A DNA stretch of 64,000 nt from Mesocentrotus franciscanus (taxonomy: Eukaryota; Echinodermata; Echinoidea; Camarodonta; Strongylocentrotidae). The translations under genes were made by a program, and so were the position numbers. How positions within the stretch are numbered: position 1 is the stretch's first letter; each line of letters begins with the position of its first letter. The stretch lies in contig CP137674.1 in the NCBI GenBank assembly GCA_037976565.1, forward strand, positions 2,786,762 to 2,850,761, written 5' to 3'. This document shows, in pieces, positions 46,276 through 57,217 of the stretch. The notes under the pieces are model-generated. The model made no database searches. It saw only the letters and a program-made list of their open reading frames with translations, and was not told the origin of the DNA.

Positions 46276-48092
46276 TTCTTTGCAACCAATTAATCATTTG
46301 CTTATCATTTACTGAGAACAGTAAATTGTGTGTGTCAAATGCTTTGGTTGATAGATCAGCTCATCATCGGTGATGGATGTCATGAATAAAATATGTTCGA
46401 TAAAATAAGCGCATGCCGGTTAATGAAATAGAGCGATGGAACCAGAGGAGCGATAAGCTCATTACTTAACTATTGTATTTTTTACTGAATTAATAAAACT
46501 CGTTTGTCTGTTTATCATGTTGTTGCTGTCACGATATAGATCGGTGTTGTAGCATTGAAAACTCGAAACCTAAGCTGTTTCTCTTTACTATTTGAAAAAT
46601 AAGAAGTTATATAACTTTAAAAAGCAAAAATGTGTATAACCTAACCTTACGAAAAGTGTATAAATGTTGTTTTAAAAGCAAATATATCATATAGCAACAA
46701 CAGCATAGCATATTGGGGAAAATGCACACTGTGGGTGTATCAAAAAGGTTGGGGTTGATAGGTTGGAGTTGGTTTAGAAATTAATTCAAAGTAAGTGAAG
46801 AGCTTTACTCTGATGAACTGATTTTTAAATATTGAATCGGGGTTTCAAGTTCTTCTGTTAAAGTTTTATCTTTTAAAAGATCCATATTTCACTATAAACA
46901 TGATAAAGTTATTAGAGTTAGCAACTATTACTCTCCTCTACAAAACAGTCATCAGCTGACTCTAAGATCCGTGAACAAACGGAATAAAGAATTGTTTCGA
47001 AGTTCAGATATTCTTTTATTTGAATATGTTCTAAAAATACAAAAGTGCATTCAAATAAGGACAAATATAGAAAATTAATTTTCAGGCAAATTCATATTGA
47101 AAAGAAAAACGTGTTCAACACGCCATAGTACCATGATACAACATCATTCCAATACTGTCTATCTCACTTGTGACATATAGGTTAATGATTGTTATGTTTG
47201 ACACAGTAGATGATACTAAAAGGTTGAATATGACAAAGCAAGTGATATTCGTTCACACCTCTATGAATACATATATACTCATTAGCAGCGGACCTTGAAG
47301 TTGGACGAGTCACGTGACCGGCATTGTGTACAGACACAAACTAACAAGGTTCCCTATAAAGGGAAATTGATCTCAAACTGAGAATGAATTGTCTATTTAT
47401 TGTTTTATGTTGTGAAAAATGGTCAATCATACGAGATAGAGCAGTCAAGTTGTCAAAAAAAAATATGTATATTAAATTGTGAATAAGATTATGGTGAAAC
47501 AGACAATGTTCATAATCAAAATGTGCAAAAACGTTGGAGAAATATAAGACATTGGGATCAGTTTAATTCCCGTTGATTTATGTTATTCATTTGACATAAT
47601 CCGCATATGTGTTTATCTTTAATATTGTCAAGTATGTAGGATGTTTTTTTATAACTTATAGCTCTCAATACTCACTTGTACATTCTGTACACAATCAAGT
47701 TGCAAATGCAATTTTTTTCCCTTTCCTTTTTCTTTCTAACATCATCATAATTTCGAATCTCCGAGTCGGTGATGTGAGGAGCTACATCGCTAATGTTATA
47801 TCGGACCATATGTCTTTCGGAAAACCTGAGATTGACATATAAGGTCATTTGATTCACATATGAGGTCATTTGATTCGTCGAAAATTTAGAAGGAAGAGAT
47901 AAGGAAGAATATATCCGTTCAAGTACAAAACGTGAGGAATAAGACAATAGACCTTTAAGACCCATCATCAGTTGTGTAAACCTTGGTCAGCAAAAAAAAA
48001 TTATTGTCCACATACATTAGAATACAAAAGATATGTTATTTCCGTTTTGCTCTTTTTTTTTAAACCTTTCTTTAATTATCCAACTTCACCCG
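46276..48092. other. Intergenic sequence between receptor genes A and B
   Basis: No exon was recognised. A small tandem pair TATAAGGTCATTTGATTC/ATATGAGGTCATTTGATTC occurs at 47838-47876. The open frame 47672-47968 has no family resemblance. Confidence 0.5.
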
Positions 48093-48104
48093 TGCACTGA
48101 CATG

Positions 48105-48107
48105 AAT

Positions 48108-48148
<41 letters not shown>
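48105..48148. repeat. (TA)n microsatellite
   Basis: About 21 TA dinucleotides in the interval between the two receptor genes. Confidence 0.95.
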
Positions 48149-48150
<2 letters not shown>

Positions 48151-48459
48151 ATTATTTATCTTTTGACAGAGTATATATGAAGGACATAAAGACAATAAAT
48201 ATTCATCAACGTAATAGTGTAAACAAGGTAAAGAAGAAATGCATGAACTTTTTAGTTTTCATTTTATGCACAGCTAGACAAGATATTAATAGAAAGATGG
48301 TCACAGAGAGAGAGAGAGACGGTGGAGAATACCAAAGGATATCAACATATGTGAAGAAATATAAATATATTTGAAGAAAAAAAATATATACATAAATGTA
48401 CTTATTAATATGATTGATATATGACTCCGAGAGACATAATTTGGGATAATAATATCAAT

Positions 48460-48680
48460 TTTCAATTTCAATTTCATTTATTTCCACAGATTCATAAAAA
48501 GACAATATAAATTACAATCAAATATAAAAGCATTAAAACAAAAGATGAACCTGCAGAGGGAGTGATACAAAACCACCAAGGTTTATTGGGGATCATCCCC
48601 TGATTAAAATTACAATATTAAAAAACAATAGTTTTTTTATAAAATTAAATTTCAGCTTATAAAATGATGTGTTTCACTTA
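48460..48680 (-). mobile_element. LINE-like 3' end, minus strand
   Basis: The TTTTCAATTTCAATTTCATT tail at 48459-48478 plus TTATTTCCACAG read as a minus-strand terminal (GAAATT)n repeat. A similar tail is at 60505. The coding part is not recognisable. Confidence 0.45.
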
Positions 48681-50000
48681 AATAATATCAAACGAGGTAT
48701 ATTTTATCATTCGACATCTTCAGCGGTATAGAATCCAAGTAGTGTCATTTTGCTTCAATATTATTATTTTTTTTTTTAAATACAATATTCAACAAATTAT
48801 TTTAGAGGATACATTATAATACATGCATTTTATCTATAAATATACATGTAATAAAAGGTTTGCTCTAAAATATTATATAGGGTTTGCTTAAATCTTTTAA
48901 TACACTCTCATGATTATTAAAGGAGCATACTTTCCCTAAAACCATAGCTCATCAACATTCATCCAACTTGATCTGAATCGTACACGTTTTGATGAAACTT
49001 GGGAAATTTTTTACTCCAAAACCAAAAAGAAAATAAGTGCAATAAGCATAATTGGAACATTTGAATCACATATGAACCTAATATTATATCAGGAAGAATG
49101 GAATAAATACAACTAGACTTTTTTAACGAATCAGTTAATACGTAGTATTTGGGCCGGGTATAGATAGTAAAATGAAATACATCAATTAAATATCCTAAGA
49201 GACACTACAAAGAATCAACAATTCACTTTCATTTCTGTCAAGAACAACTAGGTATCTTATCTTAACTAGTAAACTTTTATTGTTTTTAGCACTTACAAGT
49301 TCGTTATCTGACGACTCCGAAAATTATTTTAAAACCTTTTTTTTTCTTTGTCATTTTAGCGAGGGGCGGAGTATATATAGGCAAAACATAACATACCCAT
49401 TGCACCATATGTTATCATGCATGTAATTATATTTTTTAACAATTTTAGAATAAAGACTCATATCCAGAGAAAGTAATACATATATTTTATTATCAGATAC
49501 CAAACGTCAATCTTACTTCCCATAATGTTTTGTCCTCAAATTATTAATAAATTCTCTTTGGGAAAAAATAATGCATACAATCTTTTTGCGAAGTATAATT
49601 CTGTCTGCCAACACGTCTACTGTTCAAACATAAAATCCTTAACAAGGTGCTATATTTGGAGCTCACTGGAGAATTCGCAATGTAAGTTCAGACCGTCGGA
49701 TAACATACGACCTGACTACGACTGAATTTTGACAGAAATTTATAAGGACTGGATATGGGACTTGAAAATTAATTCCTAGTTGGAGCTAAAGGGTGTTAAC
49801 ATTCACAACAAGCAAGTTCTGGCCCATGAACCAAAGCGTGTTACGACTTACTGCATGTGGCTGTATACATACACCCTGCTCTAAAACCAACATGACAACA
49901 TATACCGTATTTTGGCTTTCCCTTTCCTGTACGATAATATGTTTGTCCTTCTGTGACTTATAGGAAATACCCTGCTTTTCAATTTCTAATATACATTGTA
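48681..50000. other. Intergenic, no gene seen
   Basis: AT-rich sequence. The 66-codon frame at 49525-49725 lacks a motif or splice context. Confidence 0.5.
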
Positions 50001-50287
50001 GAGGTGTCGTGGTCGAATGGATACGTCGACGGACTGTCGATCACAAGGTCCGCGGTTCGGGTCCCGCCGTGGCACTAATGTCCTTTGGCAAGACATTGAT
50101 CTACATTTGCCACACTCAACCCAGGTGATGTAAGTGGGTACCTGGCAGGAATTAATTCCTTGAAATGCTGGAGCGCTGTAATGGCAGCTAGGCTAAAGCC
50201 GGGGTAATAATAAATGCGCCTCGGAATAGAATTTCTAGATAGACGGCGCTATAGAAATGCCTATTATTATTATTATTAGTATTATTC
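50001..50287 (+). mobile_element. tRNA-derived SINE, near full length
   Basis: The head has A-box-like GTGGTCGAATGGATACG and B box GGTTCGGGTCC (50054-50064). A tRNA-unrelated body with TTTGGCAAGACATTGATCTA and CTGGCAGGAATTAATTCCTT follows. The end is GGCGCTATAGAAATGCCT plus (ATT)n. The head does not form a functional anticodon arm. It lies about 700 bp beyond the stop of receptor B. Confidence 0.85.
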
Positions 50288-50464
50288 CATTTTCATTATT
50301 TCTATTGCTACTCATTTATTGATGTTAATTCGAACAAAATACTGAGGGATATAATGAGCTTAACGAAAGTACAAATACATGTAAATATTGTTTTTGATTA
50401 GCATCACATCTTTATTGTAATAGCGAGAAACAATTTACCAATATACAATGCCATTTTTTTTTCA

Positions 50465-50670
50465 TATATATTGGCCAATAGCAAGATCAAGCTCTGCCTA
50501 TTAGAACGATATATTGATAAGGAAGACTTGACGAATTCTGAAAACTACAGAATCCCTTTTGCAAACACAAGGGAAAAACAAGATTGGAGGAGAACGGAGA
50601 GCAAATGTTGGACAAGAGAAGAGAGAGAGAGGGGTGAAAAAGAATTAGCAAAAGCGAAGTTGTATTCATT
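50465..50670. repeat. 3'-flank block shared with receptor gene A
   Basis: TTGGCCAATAGCAAGATCAA, GGAAGACTTGA and a GAGAGAGAGGGG stretch correspond to 12370-12610. The open frames here are short and unsupported. Confidence 0.6.
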
Positions 50671-51008
50671 TTTTTAAACCAAATCCCCGCAGATTGCAAG
50701 AAATTCGATTGGGCGATTAGTTGCATACGGCTGTTGAATGACAGGTTACCTGTGTGTGTGTGTCGACGGCCGATCGTTTCTCAAATGCGATTGAGGTTTA
50801 TACAACCAAAACGAAATGCTTACTATTAACATGATTGCGTGAAATAGATGGTGAATCAAGAAGAATACGTATTGGTGGTTGGATTCGCCGTAGCATTAAT
50901 ACTGATTCATCAGGTGATACTTGCAAACAATTATTTTAAGTAACCTCCTATCATATATCATCATGTATATCAAAGATGGAGCTTTCTTTCAAGAATAATC
51001 ACGAAACT

Positions 51009-51340
51009 TCATGACAGAAAATCATCATGATGAGGACCAGATATCTTAAAGACGAGAATCATGATGGTTCCGATCGTACCGAGAAAGTAGAAGATAGCGA
51101 AGACTCGATCGACGACCAATGCGATCTGTTTCCACTCATTCTTGATTTCCTCTGAGTCATCGTTCTCTTCAAAATGACCGCGGATGTATTGCATATGATC
51201 GTTCATTCGTCGTAATAGAAGGAGCTGATCTTCGTTGTTATCACCTGTCCCTCCATCTCTCCTCTGATCACCATCCTGGATAGAAGAGTCGTTGGGTGTA
51301 GTCACTTTCCCACTCTCGGACTTGTATCTGTCCCATTCCT
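51009..51340 (-). CDS. Receptor B exon 9 equivalent: MA helix, TM4, stop
   Basis: It is 332 nt after an ATTACAG acceptor. It encodes the loop end, [20 protein letters not shown]4 ([19 protein letters not shown]) and a short tail [10 protein letters not shown] before TGA at 51011-51009. Confidence 0.92.
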
Positions 51341-54300
51341 CTGTAATTGATAATAATTGAAATCCAGGAAAAACAGGATGTACTAAAAAAAATTGGGGTC
51401 CCATTGCGGGACAATGCGGGAAATAGTCTTGAGGTGTTCGTGGAGAACGCGGTAGAAAAATTTGAGTGTGCCACTTTTTTTTACATTTTCAAACATTTAT
51501 CACGACTTAATATTTGAGCCACTTTCGAGAAGGGATCATGAACAATTCGCAACCTTGGCGCAACATTTTCGTGACAAAGCTTTCCTGTGCGTGACAGTGC
51601 TTAAAAAGTGTTGAACTTTAGCGTCAACCTAGCTTGACAAAGTGTACAATGGCGCGCCAATGGCACGGTATGGCGCAAATCGTATTTTCTAAATAAATTT
51701 ATTTACCGGGCCGCGTGCTACAAAACGGCACGACTTGAGGTTTAAAGATGAAGTTGAGTTCTGGTCATGCAATTACATTGTGAAAGAAACGGTGTGGAAT
51801 CGATCAGAAAAAGTTGATCATGTAACATATAAGTATTGGTGTGTACTGCAAGGTTCTGGTAAAGTCTTGGTAAAGTTACAAGCACTGCACAGATTCATCT
51901 TTCTTTTTTAAGCTGTTACAGGCAGGCGCTGATCCACGACCCCCGGCCAAAAAAGTTTTTTTAAACTTAGTGCTCACAGTACTCCCCCAACTGAGCGAAA
52001 TATCGGTCGGCGCGATTTTTACATTTCCGGGGCAAAAAAAAGAATAGTGCTCATTTACCCCCCTATTGGAAAATCCCGGATCCGCCCCTGGTTACATGTC
52101 ATATTTAGAATATGAAGGCATTTGAAGAGCAATGGTTTTAAGGGAACATTTTTTCTCTGATGTTCTTCCACACTTGCATAATAACAATTATAACGCTCAC
52201 AAATAATTTTTCACCTCTCCCCAGAACTCAACCTTCTCTTTAAGTCATGACAAATTTTAAAAAATTCGAAATTAATAGCACGCACCTTTTCAATCTACCG
52301 CACACCTTCATGGAGGTTCCACCGCAAATCGCGTGCCATTTCCTGGCCACATTCGTGAACATTTCGCGAAATATGAGCAACTTTGTCGTAGCTAATTCAT
52401 GAACAATCCTTTACTTTGGTGTCAACGTAGCGTGACTCTTCAGCGATGACACTGCGTCAAAACGGCGTCAGCTCAGGCCACTTTTCTAAATCACGCGTGA
52501 ACAGTGTTTAAACTTGGCGTCAACATAGCGTGACAGCTAGTGCTTTTTATGACGCGCCCATATACAACTGTGCCCGTTGAGTACGACAGGGGCGGATCCA
52601 GCCGGCGGCAAGGGAGGGGGCCTAAAAAGGGGCCCACTTCGTGCGAAAATTTGAAAATCGTGCCGGTCGATTTTTCGCTCAGTGGGGTGTTGTGAGCACA
52701 ATTTTTTTTTTTGGCAGCCGAAATTTTTTCTCCCTACGGAAGGGTTATTTTTCCACCGCCACCCCCTTGGGCGCCAGGAGGGCCCAACTTCTTTTTTTCC
52801 AAAAAGGGTGTTTTTACCTGTTTTTTTGGGGGAAGGGCCCGGGCCCCGGCCCCTGGATCCGCCACTGGAGTACGAGGCGTCATTTCGATTGCATTATTAC
52901 AAACGCTTATCATGCCTTGGAAGGCATTAAAGGGATAGTTGAGCTCTTGACTGCAAATGCATTCAAAGTGCATGTTTATTGCTCTTATTCTTTTTTATGA
53001 CATTTCTAGTGCCCTTTTAGAACCTAAAATTGCTATATAGGTAGTTTTAGACCTAAAAATGTGTGAATTCAGATTGATTACAATCATACCAATTCAGCTC
53101 CACTTTCAAAAAAATACGGTGACCGTTAATAAATTAATTAATTAATAATAACAATACACGGGCCGGCTGGTTGTGAATATTATAACCAACACGAAAAAGC
53201 CAACAAACGTTTTTCAACGGCTGGTTCAAAATTACCGAATATTTGAGGGGCACCACAAATATTTATGGATATTTCAGCAGTCTCTGAACCGATTTTGATC
53301 CAACAAAGATGATTTTGTCATTTAAATTGTATATTGTTTCAAATTTGACACTCAGTTTTTCATTATCTCACAAAAAATTATTTTGTGTAGCGCCCTCTGC
53401 AACAAAACTCAACTATCCCTTTAAGTATATTATGCACCAGTAAAGTTCCCACTCACTGTTTGTACAATGTTACTCTTACACTGCGCGCCAAAGAACCGCA
53501 CCAGTTGCTATTATAACGCAGATCTTCGTCAGATAATGACGTCGCGAGCGAAATGGACATAATACCAAAAATGTAAAAACATGATGAACAGTGCAAACAA
53601 TGCGCTGAATTACTTCTTTATGCATATATTTCTGCCATAGGCTTGACTGGCTTAGGGATCAAATTAACGCCTCGTGTGATAGATAGCACAAAGTGGTTTG
53701 AACTAAAGCCCGTTACACAGTCATGCGGCGTCATTTTGCATGACGCAGGAAGGTATCAGTGATAGTTGCTGTCCTTCACACTCCATTGCGAGAGAGATAT
53801 CCTTTCGAAAGGGAATGCAACACGAAAAGTGCAAGCATTGTCATCCCTAGTCCAGAATCTGGGGGGGGGGGTGTTTCATAAAGATGTTCGTAAAGTTACG
53901 CATGATTTTACAAACGACTTGAATATGAAATGCCAGATAGGATGACAAAAGTTTTTCCTGATGTTTTAACAAAGTGTGACTATATTTCCAATAACCTCAA
54001 TTCAATTATGGCAAAAAATATACTTTGCATTAATAATGTTTGCACAGTTCAACTTTAGTTGATGCAGTTAAAAATGATTTAGCATCCAATTTGGCTTTTC
54101 ATAATTAAGTCATGCGTAACTTTACGAACAGCTTTATGAAACACCCCCCTGGTCTATTTAATTTTGATCTCTACCACACCAACGCAATGCGACCTCCCCC
54201 TACTTGACTATGCCTTCCCAGGCTCGATAAGCGCAAGTATTAATAAAGCGATCGAAATAACGCCTCGTGTGCAATGGAACATGAGCGTCACGATTGTTGC

Positions 54301-56559
54301 GCTGACCGGGCTGAATGCTGCGTCATCATGCGGGGACAGTTATGGTCGTGCGATACTACAATTTGTTCAAGTCAAGGTGCTGAATGACTTTTATTGAATG
54401 ATATCATACTTGTCTGTCTATTATTAAAATTGATATTTACCGACAATCTTCTTCCTGAAACTTTTGCTTGGTGATATGGTGTGATTTCCGTTGGCATTGT
54501 AATTATCTGAAGTAAGCTTCATGTCCTTAAAGTGATCAGGTTGTAGTCGTAGATACATCGCTATTCTACCCAGAATGATCCTTCGAATCCATCTAGGAGC
54601 TCGTCTACAGTATGGACCACGATGATGAAGGTTGATCACTGATACGGTTAGGAGGATGGAGATCGAGACCAGTACCATGGTAGATACGTAATAATGACCT
54701 GTGTATCACATCGAATCAAATTATAGATTACTAAGATTGGAATATAGATGTAATAGTCACTCTGAAAAAGAGTATTACTTGAATGCATTACCAAATTCCA
54801 TATTGGGTGCATCATGCAGCTGAATGAATAATGTACAAGATCCAACAAATTCATGTATATAGACGAATAACATACAGCTTAATTTGTCCCAATGTAAACT
54901 AGCATAGATCTGAAATCTGTAACAAAACATCTAAAAGCATAGGAATTCTTTTCAAGATGAGGCTTCTTCTCCCCCAAAACAATTATTTTATGCTATCTAA
55001 TTCACTGATTGATTCTAGCTTTATTTACAATATTGTAACGTATCCTGCGCATGTACAGGACGGTCAAGACCAACTACACTGGAACTCATTCTCAAACTTA
55101 AAAAGGGCATTAAGAATCCATACATCGTCACATTTTTGGCTCATTCTCATCTAATATCTTAGAGATTAAAAACTTTAAATATATTTGATATTCATATTTA
55201 CCGACTTGCTATACTGATGTTTAAATTTAAATGTGCAATATTACTCCATAACATCTCTGATCAAACTAGACATCGTTATAACTCGCGATCGAGTTCTAAA
55301 ATGCAATTCTTGAAGGTATTCAACCAACTTGATTCGACGTCCCCATGCAGGGCCATAAAATGTGTGATTCGTTAATCACCAGTATCACATCTTGCAATAA
55401 CCTTTCCTCGTTTAAATGTAAAGTGAAACCCAGCTAATCAATTGTTTATTTCAATTGTTTGCAGTGTTACCCCTTCGCCCCCCCCCCCCTTCCCTCCTCT
55501 TTCCCTCAGAGTGATCGTGTGTGTAATTTCTCACTGTGTGTTTGGTGCGTATGCCTTTGCAGTGGTATTTTTATATAATTTTTGAAATGTAATCTAAGGG
55601 AACTGCACCCATTACAAGCTTTGCTTTTTGTTGGCTTCCTTTTCTTTGTCATTATCTTTTTTGTTGTACATGATATGTATTTTGTATGTGTTTATGATTT
55701 ATTAGTAGATTGGAATTGAAATGAATTGAAATATTGAGAAACTTATTTTGAAATATTATATAAAAACGGATGTCCAGAAATCTTTTTAATGTTTAGAAAC
55801 CGGGTATCAAGATACTTTTTTAAGATTTTAAAATCTTGTATCCAGAAACGTATTATGAAATAAAAATCGAAAGTTTATCTTACTGTTCGCAACACGAATT
55901 TCATATAACTATGGTGAAAAGGTGATGCAGACCCCAAATCTGTACATACCTATAATGGGTACGACGCTAGATGGCGGCATTGATTGAGCAATGAGAAGTA
56001 AGAAGACTGTGAGTGAGAGAAGGACTGTAATACCAAGAGATACCTTCTCTCCTGAATCAACCGGTAGAAGAAAACCAAGAAGAGTCACTGATGCGATCAG
56101 GAAACATGGAACGAGAAGGTTGAACACGTAGTACATAGGGCGTCTATAGGAAGAGGGACAGAACAAATTTGAAAAATAAAATGTTGAGAACCTAAAGAAC
56201 TCGATGTTTTGGGGGTAAGATGAAAGACAGTTCCAATATCATAATAAGGATGAACTTCAAATTCATGTTAACATATTCCAACTCTATGATATTTAATACT
56301 TTTCCTTTGTTTTCTATCTCTTCCACCCTTCAGTTTATTAATGCTTATCTTGCTGGATCTAAATGTTTCTCAGTCTGCCTCTTGTTATGTTTGTCACCTC
56401 CTCTCGAATCTCTTTCTCTGTCTGCCTGGATCTCTCTCTACCTGGCTCTCTCTCTCTCTCTCTCTTTTCTCTCTTCGTCTCCCTCTTATTCTCTTGCGAT
56501 CTTCCTCTTTCTACCCTTGCAATTTCTCTTTCTCCATCTTTTCTCTCCCTCCACCTCCA

Positions 56560-56593
<34 letters not shown>

Positions 56594-56686
56594 TTCTCTC
56601 TTCATCTCCCTCTTATTCTCTTGCGATCTTCTTCTTTCTACCCTTGCAATTTCTCTTTCTCCATCTTTTCTCTCCCTCCACCTCCA

Positions 56687-56729
<43 letters not shown>

Positions 56730-57186
56730 CATTCCTCCTTCGACTTTTCTCCTTTCTACCCCTCTTTATCTCCCCCTTTCTTTCTTTCTTTCTTTCTCCT
56801 TTGATCATCGTTTCTCTCTCTTCAAAGCTAGCCTATTGCCATAATGGCAGACTGATAAATATCAATAAGTCAGAATGAATCAGGATAGCTGAGGTAGGCC
56901 TATTTTGTGGTAGAAAGTCGCTGCCCAGCAAGCATTAGATGGCAGGTTCAAATCCCGAAGGCTTTTTCTGACTTGTTTTTAATTACAAGATCGAGTCGAG
57001 CTAGCAATCTCTATTTCTTGGTAACAAGCCAAAATTTCTTTACAAATTGAAATAACTCCCAGGAAGCCCAACATTCAAAGCTAGCCTCCCTCCTTTGATT
57101 GCCTTCTCTCTCCCTTAATTTCTTTGACCCCCCTCTCTGTCTCAAACTACCCTCTCCTTCTCTCTCTCTCTCTCTCTCTCTCCCTG

Positions 57187-57217
<31 letters not shown>

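Larger units (their letters stand above)
51540..52575. repeat. Diverged repeats with a GCGTCAAC-TAGCGTGAC motif
   Basis: AACTTTAGCGTCAACCTAGC (about 51616), ACTTTGGTGTCAACGTAGCG (about 52418) and AACTTGGCGTCAACATAGCG (about 52515) are variants of one motif, each near GTGAACA- or TGAACAAT-type sequence. They suggest an old array of units broken by MITE insertion. The region is in intron 8 of gene B and has no frame. Confidence 0.5.

Noticed and set aside
50001..50080. tRNA gene
   Set aside because: A and B boxes are present, but the anticodon arm does not pair properly and a SINE body with ATT tail follows.
56220..56878. Three overlapping plus-strand frames of 167-194 codons
   Set aside because: All derive from the CT-rich tract and its 127-bp duplication, and they run antisense through a receptor B intron.
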